Positions 28,024 to 41,360 of a stretch of 64,000 bases of DNA are shown in pieces (the stretch's first letter is position 1; each line of letters opens with the position of its first letter). Under the pieces are notes generated by a model, which saw only the letters and a program-made list of their open reading frames with translations, was not told where the DNA came from and ran no database searches. The stretch spans positions 15,172,501 to 15,236,500 of the forward strand of contig NC_068970.1 of the NCBI RefSeq assembly GCF_016808095.1, in the 5' to 3' direction. A program made the translations under genes and the position numbers. The stretch comes from Vigna angularis (lineage: Eukaryota; Streptophyta; Magnoliopsida; Fabales; Fabaceae).

Positions 28024-28463
28024 TAGGATGATATTAGATTGAGTCAAATACAAATATTGTCTATATGATATCTAATCTATAACAAATAAATTCGTCCATT
28101 ACCTATTTTGTTATCCGTCGGCTACTCGTTTAAAAGATATTTACAAGTTTTAAAAAATTATCAGTATCCAATATCCGTAAATATTTAAAAAGAATATTTC
28201 ATAAAATTTTAAAATAAAATTACAAAAAATATAAAATATAAATTAAATTAAATATAAAATAAATTTTTAACTTTAATTAAATTTAACTTAATAAAATATA
28301 AATTAAATTCTAATTTTAAATTTTTGTAGATAACATATACTCACGATGCAGGGGTATGATACTCGTACTCAATCCGTTTATAAACGAGTATTAAACCCGT
28401 TATCCATGAATATCAACTATCTTCTACATATATCCACAAATACCAATATTTTTGTCATTCCTA
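28024..28463 (-). mobile_element. Decayed copy of a hAT-like MITE family
   Basis: The reverse complement of the right end reads TAGGAATGACAAAAA and goes on with a GATAGTTGATATTCATGG...TTTATAAACGG pattern. The 41.4-kb element shows the same order (TAGGGATGACAAAAAAA, GATAGTTGATACCCGCGG, TTATAAACGGG), followed by the same A/T-rich TTAATTTATATTTTATTAA centre. The other end (TAGGATGATATTAG) corresponds to the second terminus. Most CG-containing motifs have decayed to TA or TG forms. No clear target duplication remains. Confidence 0.6.
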
Positions 28464-28469
28464 TTTATC

Positions 28470-30410
28470 TCTGAGTTTAAAGGTGAGTTAATCTAACATG
28501 TCTCACCTTTTTTATACTATATAAATTTTGTAATTTAATTTGACTTATTATTAACTTTTAATAAGATGTAAATTTTGTAATTTAATTATCTTTGGATTAT
28601 ATGACTTTACTCATTTAACTGATATTTTATTTTTTAACTTGTTTTTTTTTTTAAATAGTAACATTAAAAATAAATTAACTTAACTTACTTTTTTTATAAA
28701 AGTAAAATAAAATATTCATATATTTTCTTAAATATTACTAAAAGTGATACTATAAAGATAGTAAATAAAATTCAAAATGTTAATAAATATCAAAACGTTA
28801 ACTTATGTAATTAGCAAAATAAATAAATAAATCAATTAAATTACTTAAATATTATTAAACAATTAATATTAAAAAAGTATAAATGTCATTATTAAAAGTA
28901 ATAAATAATTATAATAAAAAATAATAAAAAGAATTTATAGATTTGATGTTGATAGATTATGGTTTAACCCACCATCAATTTGACTAAAACAACTTTAACT
29001 TAAGAATTAAGTGAATATTGCTCAATTGACCCACATTTAAAAGAAAAAAAGTTATATCTTTTTTAATTCACTCAAATTTTAAACCTATAATTATTAGAGT
29101 TTACTTATGGATTCGAGTTAACTTTAATACTCCTACAAAGAATATAGTAAAAATCACTAAAATAAAAAGAAAAATACAAATCTAAACTAGTTAAAAAAAT
29201 AATATTTCTTAACTGATAAAATTCAACTGTATCATATGATATGGACTCCTCAATAAATAATTATACATACGGAAAACAATAATTACCCATTCCTTCAAGC
29301 TGTTCCAACTTGATTAAATAGTCCATCTTTGGTTTGATTTTAGACTATTTGAATATTTTTGGAAAACATTGATAAAATGTGAAAAATAGTTGTTTTTACA
29401 CTTATAAATGAGTTCAATCTTGTAATTATTCATATTGTTCCTCATTGAAAAATTGTAATAGGTAGAAGAACGTTATGTTAAACATTGTACTGAAAAGGGT
29501 GCATTATGTGGATTGTTGTCAACTAATTCTTGCAAAGCGCAAGCCATAACTCGCACAGCCAAAAGGAGGACATTCGCATATTAATGAAGTTAAGTGACTT
29601 AAAAAGACGTGACAGAAAGACAAAAACCATGTTCTGACAAAACAAAGTACGAAAAATTTTGGAGAACTTCAGGAGACTCTTTAAGGCATCAAGACTTCAC
29701 TTTATGCAAGGAATTGTTGTAAAGAGCTAATTTTTATGTTCATTGGAATTGGTTGTATCACAATACATTATTGTAATTTTCTTGTGCAATATATGTGACT
29801 GTTCTTGTATTTTTCTTGACTTGCTTATAATTATACGAAAGTATAATTATCTTTAAACGTTCTTTTGTACTGGAAAGTATTTTTAGGACAGAAATGTAAG
29901 AAAAACAACTTAAAAGTAACTACGCTAGGAATAACTTCTGTACTTTTGGTCATTCTCAACATCTGAAATTAATGCAAAGTTATATGTTAAATTAATTAAG
30001 GAATTAATAATTTAATATATAATTTTAGAGCTTGATTTAAGGAATTAAATCAAGATACGCTATGTGAATGCTTGAATAGAAAATGTATTTTGTTCAGGAT
30101 GTTACTATAATGTCAAAGACTAATTTCAGTGATCTTTATTTCAATTTTACAAATCTTAAATTTTTACATTGTTAATTTCATGCTATTTTCCAAAGTTGAA
30201 ATCAAATGTTATTATCAGTAATTGATTTTGATAAATAATCTTGAAAGAATAACATGACTCAAATTTTCTTGAAAGAAGTATACTTTACTTATTCACTGTA
30301 TTACTTGTAACTATTTGGTATACTTACAAGATTATTATTTCTTTAATTATTATTTTAAAATTTAAGACAATATTAATTATTTTTTATTACTCAGACACAT
30401 TCTTTATCTA
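28470..30410. other. Intergenic DNA, no gene seen
   Basis: A/T-rich. A slightly more balanced patch at about 29500-29960 (AAAGCGCAAGCC, AGCCAAAAGGAGG) may be old repeat DNA, but I cannot classify it. Confidence 0.45.
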
Positions 30411-30412
30411 AT

Positions 30413-30414
<2 letters not shown>

Positions 30415-30462
<48 letters not shown>
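30415..30462. repeat. (AT)n microsatellite
   Basis: More than 20 TA units in intergenic DNA. Confidence 0.95.
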
Positions 30463-30464
<2 letters not shown>

Positions 30465-30529
30465 ATATATTAATAAAAATAATAAAATAAAGAATCCTAT
30501 AAATATTTTATTACACTATAAAGTTATTA

Positions 30530-32450
30530 CATTTATTAATGTAAGCTCCGTTTCCAACCAAATACCCTTTTCTCCTTTCTTAACTATACCAAGTTCCCAA
30601 ATAAATAATTAATAAATGAATATAATAAGAAATCAAAGAGAGAAAGAAAGAAAACAAAGGGCATTGTGTTCATCTTTTTTTCCTTCAACATTCCCTTTCT
30701 TAACATCGTCCATCTCTTTATTCCACTCTGATCTTCCATTTTCATTTATTTCAAAAATCAAATAATATCATGTAAAAATTGAAGTTCCAAGAATTAATAA
30801 GTTTTTTTCGTTAAGTTCTATTTCTACTCTTTGAATCAATCCGTTTTTCACCTTGTATGTACCTTCTTTCAATTATATTCTATTTTTTACCTTCTAAATG
30901 ATATTATATCTAATTCCAATCTTAGAATCACACTCTAATCTTTGGACCCTCTTGTATAAAAAGAACAAATAAAAGAAAAGTTGTATAAAGGCTAGCTTGT
31001 TTTGGCGAACTCACAAAGCTAATTTCTTTGACAAATTTAAGGTCTCAGTGTTTAATTTTATTTTATTTTTTGTATTAGTGTTATGATTGCATGTTTGCTT
31101 AAAGTTAAGAAGCTATGTGATAAGTGTGAGTTTATAAACTGAGAAGGTTATGAAAATTTGAGTAGATATATTTGATTAGAATTATGGAAATATAAATATG
31201 TGATATTTGGAAATTGTTGAAATGGAGAAATTAGTTGAGAATGAAAATGTTGTTAATATAAAATAGTATGAATGGATTATAGAAGAGTTGGCATATAAGA
31301 AAAGTGATGAATGGGTGAGACTTTGATGATGGTATGGTAAAGTTATTGCTTATTTGAAGGATTATATGTCTTTGATGTTGTAATATATTGAGATTTTCAG
31401 AATCTAAATGATTGATGAATTAATTGGGGATCTGGTCAAACTATTAATCCTTGTAATGTGTAAAGAGTAGAAATGGGAGAATGCATTGATTTTATGTAAT
31501 ATTGAATGTGTCATGGTGTTTTCATTTTAAGAATGTAGTATGTGATTGTTATAATATGTGGATTAGAAGTGGAAACTTTAGGATATGAGAATTTTTCAAA
31601 TTGTATAAAAACAATTTGTCTATTGTGTTATTGATGGGTGATAACTTTGTGACATTTTTCTATACTATAAATGATTTAAATTTTTCTAAATAGTTTTCCT
31701 TGTAAGCTACATATTATAATTATGGTTATATTACCATATATTGAACAATGCATGTGTATGCGATTTTATTATTAGGATTGTCAAATTAGTTATTTTCAAG
31801 AAAAAATGATAATCAGATTGAGTCCAAGTGTATTGAAATGGACTTAGTGTGAGACTATCCTGACTTTACCATTATCTAACTCACATAGAGGATGATAATT
31901 AGGTTATGAGAGTCTAATGAAGCTTCACAAGGCAAACAATATGATATGAAAGAGGATTATACTCAAGGAGCTAGTGAAGTTAACCATGTCAACATTAGAT
32001 AAGAAATACAATGTTTCATTTGTGTTGTTGTTGTAGAAAAGGAGGAAAGGAGGGTAAGTATGACAAGTCCAAAGTCTCACAAGTCCATTCAATACGCTAG
32101 TTTTCCGAAAGGCTAAGCCTAGATATTATTCTTTAGTTTTATGCTTTGATTTAGTTAATTGATTTTATTTTTATAAGAATTTATTTTGTCAATTTTTATG
32201 AAATTTTTATTATCTTTTAATTAGAGTTTATCTTTGTGATGATTAGGTTTCCCTTACAATTTTTGTGTTTTTATTTTATTTATTTTATGTGATGATTGTA
32301 TTTTAAATACGGGAGCAGAGATGAGAGTTGAGCGCGATAATAACATTGAAACTACTACAAGTTCTGAGAGAAAGAGTATAAGAACATGTTATATGATATG
32401 TTTTAGCCTTTTTGAAAGACTGTATTAAACTATTTGTTCATATTTTTAAG
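30530..32450 (+). other. Possible transcribed non-coding segment, low support
   Basis: 30540-30860 looks like a promoter-leader transition, with AGAGAGAAAGAAAG followed by a pyrimidine-rich stretch. About 31050-31700 is G+T rich on the plus strand, the bias typical of plant introns. I cannot find an exon chain or a protein-like frame, so this could equally be compositional noise or old repeat DNA. Confidence 0.2.
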
Positions 32451-33990
32451 TACTTAGAAATTATGTTGATCATGTTTTGAGATACAATATTTTTTAGATT
32501 AAGAATGGTAAATGAAATTCCATTTAATTATAATTATTGATGTTACTAAGAAGTTATAATATTATTTGTAATTACTATGAGAATGTTTAGAAAAATAGGA
32601 TTATTACATTTTGGTATTAAAAGAAACAATTATTTTAGAAACAAAAGAAACAATTTAACGATAATAAAATTAAAAGATTTCTTATTATTTAATCCATTTT
32701 TTTTTGTATAAAAGTGCATTTATAAAAAAAACAAAATAAGTACGGATTATTAATTACATTGTGTATTGATTTTTTTTTTTTGTAGTTTTAAATAAGTTGG
32801 ATATATAGCCTTTTAACTTTACATATTATCTTTTAAAATATTTTTAAGAACTTAAATTTTAAAAGTTTCCATTATTTTCTTAGACCAGATTTAATAATAT
32901 GCAATGTAACTCAATTTAAGAAGAAAAAGAAACATTTATGGTTATAGTAGTTATTTTTGTAAAAGCACAGTATTATTAGTTTTTATTATTTTACCAAGTT
33001 TTACTAAACAGACTAATATTGTGAAACTACAATAGAGTATTGTTTGAAACTCAACTATTTTTTACTAGACATTTTGAGTATTATTTCAACATTTAGACAC
33101 TCTTGATTAACAATCTAGATTATTTCTTGGGACAACAACTAGTCCGGACTAAAACTTGAGTTATTTTTTTTGGAATACAGTCACTTATAAATAAAAAGGG
33201 TTTTACAAATAAGGTGATTTAAAAGATGACAAGGCTTTTCTCACTAGACAAAGAGATAACATCTTTCAATGAAGACAAAGATAATACACTCTTCCAGTTT
33301 GCTAAGGAACAACAAACAATCTTCTTATGTAGCTTAGGCATAAAAAAGTTTAAGCAATATATTGATAGTGTTCGACAACTCTATATCATTTATTTTGCTT
33401 ATCTTCCATATGAATTTATAAGTATTTGTGATCACTAATAAAAGTTCCTTTTGTTAAGACATATATATAATTAGTGATAACATATTTTGAGTGAAAGCAC
33501 CAATGACGATATCTATGAAATATGATTGTACTTGTAAATAACATCAGACACAATATTATAATTTTTCTTTCTTATGGTAGTTATGAGACAATATTTATTT
33601 ATTTAACTTTTACTTTCAATAATGTGTGATAAAGGTCCACCATAAAATCTATATGATACTTGTTTTATTTTATGATTTGTCAACATTGGGGTTTATTTAC
33701 TTTATTTTAAACTCTTTCTTGTTATGATGATGAATATTAACAAAGTGTAATTGTTAATTCTTTAACAAACGTACCAAATCATTCAAATAGTAACTGGTAA
33801 AACTGGATATCGTTTTCTAAGAGACTTGCAAAATACTAAATAATCATACAATTAATAATTAATCTAGACTAAGGAATAATACCATAATTTCATATTATAT
33901 GCAACAAAGTAAATTAAAGATAAACTTTGAAAGTTAAAGACACTTAGGAATTGAAAAATGTTGGAAATAGTATGGATTGATATTGTTGGA
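32451..33990. other. A/T-rich intergenic DNA, no gene seen
   Basis: One 70-codon open frame (33226-33438) shows no recognisable domain and no gene context. Nothing else was found. Confidence 0.5.
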
Positions 33991-34720
33991 ATTAGATTGC
34001 ATCGACTTCACTCTTTTGCATATAAAAACTCACATTTTCTCCACTAATATACTAATGTCAAATCACAAGTCTACTCAAACTCTAATCCAGAATGTGCCTA
34101 GGTTTCCTTATTAAGAGTCAACCCCTGATAAACAAACCCGCTTTATAAACTAGGGTTTATGACAACCAATGAGCCAAACTCCATTTCTAGATACAAGTTC
34201 CATTAGTATCTTGTTCCAAGTCTAGGTTTCAAAAGATATTTTCCAATACCTAATAAGCTAAGCATCAAGCTATGAATGGTCACATCAAAGTGAGCATTAA
34301 GTATATAAACAAGAATATTAACATTTAATGGAAGAGACATATATATAATCAAAGTATTTGCAAAAATATGAGAGTTTAGTGGTTACATCTATCTAAAAAA
34401 AAAAGGGTGTAGTTCTCCATTGTCATGAAGAACCCAAGCTTACAAAATAAAAGATAGAAGAAGATAGAGATATAAAAAAGAAGAAAGGATGGTTCTTACA
34501 AGCCCTAACAGACCACATAATTCTCTAAAGATGAAAAATCGTGTCTCCAACAACCATAAATGAACTTCCCTCAAGAAACTAAAAGAAATAAGGCACAACT
34601 TGTCACGTCAGCATAAGTACCGCTGAGCGTAATCTTCGAATTGCTGAACGCTACATTTTGCGAATAAATGGAAACTACTTTTTAAAATGTTGTTGTATTC
34701 AGCAAAACAAAGGCTCATGT
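33991..34720. repeat. Probable decayed LTR-retrotransposon fragment
   Basis: Base composition is more balanced than in the flanks. Near 34620-34655 it carries CCGCTGAGCG and GCTGAACGCTAC strings similar in style to the 16.6-kb patch. No frame, PBS or end repeats are visible. Confidence 0.3.
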
Positions 34721-35739
34721 TTTACTATAAACTACAATAATATATGCACCATGTGTATATTTTATTTTAATGAATTAAATTAAGTATTTATGGTAATTTA
34801 TAGATTTAATAAATTTATTAATATTTATATTATTATTTTCTATATCTGGCATTGTAATTTATAATTTAAATAAATATAACATTAAAGAGAAAAATATATA
34901 TTATAAATTGTGGTGGTAGGTCCTATATCGATTGAGCAATGAGTCCAATGTTGATTAGGATTATAATTGATTTTTGTCTATAGAATTTTTAGCCTTGCGA
35001 TATGTGATGCTCAGGCTAAGAGGGTTGTGTGATAAGACCCATACAAATTGGGTCAATAAGCCCAATTTCGATTTGTATGTTAGGTAGGACAAATACCAAT
35101 TTGGTCAATAATTATCGCCACGACTATGCATAAGAGGTTTTGTATTGATAAAAGGTTAATGATGGAATAATAAAGAGGAGACATTAAAGACATGATATTG
35201 TAGTAACTATGGGATTTTGAGGACAATACAAATCGAAAGAAAACCAAGAGGTTAGAGAATGATAAGTATAAAGTGATTATAAGAAATAGAAAAATGATAT
35301 ATTACCATTGAATATTTTGCTTATCAGTCTTACTATCTTTTGGCTATAACACAAATTTATAAAAGTAAAATAAAAAGTACAATGTTAAGGAGTAGTCGAA
35401 ACACAAGTATCTTTACTTCTATTTCTTTTTAAATATATACTTAATATTAGACATAATTAATCATTTTGTCCTTATTTCTTTTTTAAAAGTTACAAGTAGA
35501 GTCCCACTTTTATTTTTTATCAAGTCTTAAATTTTTGTAAAATTGATTCAATTCGATCTTTTCCATTATTACCTTACAAGTTAAAGGCATGTTACATGTT
35601 CATTTGTGATTTTTTTTATGTTTTTTTTGCAAAAAATTTTGTTGTTCACGTGTCATATGTCATGTGGTATGACCTGTGAGACTATCAAGATTGTGCCATA
35701 TGTGAGTGTAAGTAGTGTCATTGTTTGTATTCAAATAAG

Positions 35740-35742
<3 letters not shown>
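34721..35742. other. Intergenic DNA, no gene seen
   Basis: Contains an imperfect nested hairpin at 35040-35079 (CATACAAAT/ATTTGTATG outer arms, ATTGGG/CCCAAT inner arms) and worn A/T-rich sequence. No gene. Confidence 0.45.

Positions 35743-35775
<33 letters not shown>
35743..35775. repeat. (AT)n microsatellite
   Basis: About 16 AT units that directly precede a G+C-richer patch. Confidence 0.95.
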
Positions 35776-35777
<2 letters not shown>

Positions 35778-36720
35778 GTTTTGCTGGGGATTTGTGTAGG
35801 GTCGAGAAACACACATTTTTACCTTCACTTTGCTTCTTCTGACCTCTGAATCTCCTGCTCCAAGTTCTTCAAGTCCGAGCCGAGGGGGAGAGTACCTGCA
35901 AAAGGCACTCCGACGCTAAAGTTAGGCGTGTGTTGGAAGAGCTTCTGCTCATAATTGAATATTCAGTGTTTAGCGAAGAGCTATTATAATTGAGTATTGA
36001 GTAGAATGTAGTGGAGAATGAATAGAATGTACCTAACTGTTAGTCCTGATCCTATATTTATAAGTCATTGCATGGATCCTAACTGATTCAGATCTTGAGA
36101 GTCTTCTATCTTCCCTATCAGTTTATGATGCTGATAAGAATTCTTAACCCTCGTCATCGCCTTAAAGATAGAAAAGCATCCTGACATTGTGTCTGCAGTT
36201 TGTCTCAGCGCTTGTTGATCAGGCTCGAAGGACAATCCTGTCAGTCTTGGATGATGATTTCAGATGATTTCTCACTGCTCTTAAATTCATCTTATAGTCA
36301 ATAACAATTCTGACTATTAGGTCCTTCAGCAGATTGTACTCCACCTGGTTAGACCGACATGTACTTCGATAGCATGAAGTGAGTAGATAAACATACGAGA
36401 GTAGCATCCATTGAAAAGCAGGCGGTTAGAATGCTTTCTTGTATGTTAAGAAGCATTTTCCTCATTCCTTGAAGAGGTCAGGTTGGTGGGTCAATATTCA
36501 TCTCATAATATGAGAGCACTTTCTTTTGAGGTTGATATTTACGCAGCTTTCGACTTGGGAACTCCTCCCACATCAACAGCTCAAGCTCTGCTTCGTTCAT
36601 GGTTACATGTCTAGGCTGAGGCCTCTGCTCACGAATTTGAGAAAACCAAATTCTTAACCAACCTTTGTGTTACCTGTCTTTTCAATTCAATCCCATTTTT
36701 TTATATGAAACAATGTCATC
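35776..36720. repeat. G+C-richer patch, probable unclassified repeat
   Basis: About 0.9 kb of balanced composition starts sharply after the AT microsatellite and ends sharply into A/T-rich DNA at about 36720. It includes GAGAGTACCTGCAAAAGGCA and CTCCGACGCTAAAGTTAGG, phrases I associate with dispersed plant repeats. All frames are short. I could not find terminal repeats, so the class is open; a gene fragment carried by a transposon is an alternative. Confidence 0.35.
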
Positions 36721-39700
36721 TCTCCCAAAGTAAAATTAAAAATTATATTTGTATAAATGTGATGCTAATATTTATATTAGAATTAAATTTTTTATTAAAT
36801 TTTTTGGGAATTAATTTTAAGCTAACTTTAAAGAATTAATAAATTCTATTTAAATTAATTAGTTTTATTCTTATAAAAAATATGAATTAATAATATAATG
36901 ATTTTAAATACTTACATGAAACTTAAATAATAAATATAATAATGTTTATACGATAAATAACAAAGTATTTTTACTCAAAATAAAGTAAAATATAAAATAA
37001 AGTTTTATCTTTCTTAAAAACATTAAAATTAAAAATGAAAATAATTTAAAAATTCAATTTATATTATATAATTAAAAAATAAAAACATAAAAAAATTTAA
37101 ATAATTAATATCTACAAATTAAATTTTAATTATTATGATTATATTTATAATAACAATAGAGTAATTTAATAATTGCTTTAATTAATTTTAGTTTAATATG
37201 TTAAAAATTCAATTTTAATAAAAATATTTGTAAATTTGCACAAATTATAAATTTGATCTTAATTTAAAAATGAACAATATTGTTCCATTTTAATAAAAAT
37301 ATTAGACTGATTTAAATAAAAAAAATACATATAAGGACTTAATTGATATAAGACAATCAACATTGACACGTGACACTCTTCTACCACATGATATTACTCT
37401 ATCACGTTATACTTATTGTGTCATATGTCATATCACAAGACTTAGCACTTAGACAACCCAAACAATTAAGTGACATGTGACCTGTTTTTAATCAAACTTA
37501 TCAAATTAGTCTATTTCATAGGACTTGACCCTAACCCATATGGGTTGGGGCCAAAAAAATCTTTTATTAAAAAAATTCACAAAATTTAAAAAAATCTTTT
37601 ATTAAAAAAGTTCACACGATCGAATATTCAAAAATCTTTATGGGCTAGGGTTAGTCCATGGGTATTCTTTTAATATGTTGATTATTTTATTCTAAAAAAA
37701 TTCAAAAATTTTTGTGATTAAGTTAATATATTGATATGATGTTGTAACTTAATCATATTCACTAGTCATACTTTCTTAAATCAAATTATGCAAGTGTATT
37801 AACATCTAGTTTCTTTTTTCTCTTAATTTTATAAAAGTGTGTGTATTTTTATTCAAATTTAATATACGAAGATGTTTATATTATATTAACATTATTTTAT
37901 AAAAAAACAATAACTTATTTGATTTTTTTATAGATGATTCTTTTGAAAAAAAAACCATTTATTTTTAAACTAAAATTCACTTATTATATTTAGATGTCAA
38001 AATTAAAAATATGTTAAAAACTTATTTATATATAATATTTTTTAAATATTTTATCGAAATAAATTCATAAAAACTTTCAAAAAACACGAAAAAATTAAAA
38101 GAAGATGCAGTTTTACAATTGTATCCAAATATAAATAATATTTGGACTTATAAAAAATTATTTGAACTCGTTTTTTTCAAAATTATCTTCAGTATTCAAC
38201 ATTACGAGGAGTAAAAAATAAAAATAAAATTAATAAAATATCATTAAAAATTGCTTAACAGTTGTAAAGCAAATAAAATTAATAATTAAAATTATATTAA
38301 AATGAACTAATTTAATTTTAAGATCAACTTCATCCTAATTTGTCTCAACATATTTGGGGTGAGACTTTTAAAAAAGCTCTTATGTGACTAGAAAATAAAA
38401 TTTGATTTTAAAGGAGATTAAGATCAACTCATAAACTAAGGACTAAAGCTATTTGTAAAGTATTAATAGAAATGAAAAAACCTTAATTAAATATTATTTT
38501 TAAAAAAAAAAGTAGACTTAATAAAAAAGAAAAAATAAAAATCTACTTACAACTTTTAACTAAAATGAAGAGGAAAAAAGTAATTAAACCTTAAGATTAT
38601 TATTTGATTCCAAATATAATAATATTAAAATATAATTAAAAATAAATATAAATCTAAATTATGTATATAAAATTGAAAAGCTATTTTGTATATCATTATA
38701 AACATAAATTAAAAACTTCCACATATTGCAATATTTTTATGAACTGTTAGTTATCGGATTCAACTGAATGTCGCGCAGTCGAAAGGAAAATTACTTATTC
38801 TTTTATTTCTTGTAATATAATTTATATATCTATTTTCTTTGTATATTTAAAAATTTAAACATTTTAGTTTATATAAATTTTATTTAATTTCTTTTATTTT
38901 TATATTCATATTACTTTCAATATCTTATAGTTTTTATTGTTTAAGTCGCACAAAATAAAAGTATTAAATGTAATTTATAAAAACTGAAAGATGGAAACTA
39001 TGTTTAAATGTAGAGAATAATTATAAAAAGAAAACTGAAAACAATCAGTCCATATATATGTACTATTTAAGCTTATGATAAGATGTCCTTGGACAAGGCA
39101 TTGTGTATATGGAAAAGATAATCATGCCAATTATTGATTATTGATTGATGCCAGAAACTGTTTTGCTACTAATTTTATGTTTTCATCAAAACTTATATAT
39201 TATTTTTGTTCCATTAGAAGTAGATCAACCTTTTTTCCCCACCTTTTCTTCTTTCTTTATTTTCCTATATTCTATTAAGAGACAGAAAGGAATGGGTTTT
39301 CAGATCTTGGACTTTGTCTTTACAAATCTTGTTTTTGGAGTATTGGTTTTCTATTCATAAATATGGTACCTCAATCTACTCAGAGTAATATATTGCTAAT
39401 AATTATTCTGTTAAAATAAGTCATGAATTTTGATAAGTCTAAAATAATATATTTAAATATAATTTTAATATCTACTTTTTATAAAAAAAAAGTGCACTTT
39501 TTAATCACCAATAACATTAATTTTTTAATTGTTTTAAAAAGGAAGGAATGGAAAATTTGATACAGGATCGATCTAAAAAACTACTCTTATCTCTTGTAAA
39601 ACTGTTCTATATAGTCAAGTAAACTAAAACGTAATACATAATGTTCCATATTTTATAAATGACTAATTTTTGAATAAAATATATCAGAGTTTGACTTACA

Positions 39701-39880
39701 TATTGATTTGAGATTTGTGATTAGCTAACACTATAACACAACTTTCCTGGGAAAACATGATATATTCATTAATATAAAATTTGTAATTTCTACCTATTAT
39801 GATATATTCATTAATATAAAATGTGTGATGTTTTCATATCATTCTAAATGTTATTTGCATATCATTCTAAATAGTTGGTT
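36721..39880. other. A/T-rich intergenic DNA, no gene seen
   Basis: Holds a small local duplication at about 37546-37618 (AAAAAAATCTTTTATTAAAAAA twice) and a 42-bp-period duplication at 39757 and 39799 (ATGATATATTCATTAATA). No coding segment. Confidence 0.5.
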
Positions 39881-40129
39881 ATATAAGAAGATCCGTAGGC
39901 AGCCCAATCAGTATAAGCCCACTTGTTTTTCTTCCTCCAGCTCCGGACGATCTTTCCTCCATCTCCTTCTTCCTCTATCTCCATCGACCATCTTCTTTCT
40001 CCATCTCTTTTGGCATTTCCTTCTTCCTCCATCTCCACCAGCACCTCCTCCATCCTCTACCTCCATTGCCACCCTACTCATCACCTTCTTCTTTCTTCAC
40101 TGGTGCATCATCTCATTCTTTATTTTTTT

Positions 40130-40400
40130 TTTCAAAATAATATTTTAGATTGTATATTTCAGGATGTAAAATAAAAAAATATTTTAAATTGTGTAATTCG
40201 AAAAATATTTTATATTTTATATTATGAAATGTATAACTCAAAAATACATTTTTTATTTTGTATTTCTAAATGTAATTCAAAATATAAATTTTATATTCCA
40301 TATAATATATTTTGAAATATAATTTTTATGTTTTAAATTGTAGAATCCAAAATATAATTTTTTTATTGTGGAATTTTAAAACATGCATTTCAAAAATCAA
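40130..40400. repeat. Degenerate tandem-like A/T repeat array
   Basis: A motif of the form TTCAAAATATAATTTTT...ATTGTGTAATTC recurs about every 50-60 bases with many substitutions. A CT-rich stretch (39920-40110) lies immediately to its left. Confidence 0.45.
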
Positions 40401-41352
40401 ATGAAAAATAGAGAGTACGTTTATAATTTGTAAGTGAATAAAGGTGCATAAATAAATTATGGAGGTGTAGAAAGGAAAAGGCTGTCCTAGATTAACTACC
40501 TATCAGAAAAATGTGAATTACGTATTAGTATTAATATTTATATATGGATTTATAAAAGTGAGTCACACATTTAACATACAAATTTTTACCTATTTTTGTA
40601 TTTAAAATTCATATATAAATTAGGTACGTTAGGACTGAAAAATTTGCAAAAAAGACTAGATCCGTATGTTATAATCCACGTAAAAATAAATTTTACTTAG
40701 TGATTTTACATACAGATCTGGAAAATTAGTTATTAAATATAAAAAGTAAAAATTATTTTTCCTCTCTTACGTCTGTTTCTCTTTCAAAAATCTCTTAATC
40801 ACTTAAAAACTTTCACGACTCCAATATCTCACATTTCACCTCCTTGGTATCGTGAAAACCCTGACGTCTTTCTTCTTCCTCGCCAGTCCCAGTCAACTTT
40901 GTACATCACCTAAGCCACCTCGACTCCATTAACTAATTTATATATAATTCTATCAAATATAACTTAAACATTGTTAAAAGTTTTTTTTAATAAAAATTAA
41001 CTATTAAAAAATTTATAGAGAATGTGTATCAATAATATAATTAAACAAGTTATTTATCAAAGTAGTATAACCTTTTTGCTTTACTCATACTAGCAGAAAA
41101 AGATATGCAAATGGTGTATTTTTTGCAGTACTAAAATCAAAATATTGGAACATTTCTTTAATATCATATATTTATGTGGTATATTTATATCTTTTATTCG
41201 ATTTTCAAAATTTGCAGTCAATTTAATCTTATTTAATAATAACATATTCTTAGAATAATATAGATACTTACTTTTATTATTAATTATTATAAAAATGTTT
41301 CTCTTAATTTTATACTTTCTTTTTCATAATCTAAATAACCTCGTTTTCATTC
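40401..41352. other. Intergenic DNA, no gene seen
   Basis: A/T-rich apart from a 120-bp balanced patch at about 40810-40930. That patch reads like a scrap of leader or coding DNA but has no recognisable protein. Confidence 0.45.
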
Positions 41353-41360
41353 ATTTAGAT

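Noticed and set aside
39923..40174. Ser/Pro-rich frames in the CT-rich tract
   Set aside because: Low-complexity translation of a pyrimidine-rich strand, open in several frames at once, with no domain.
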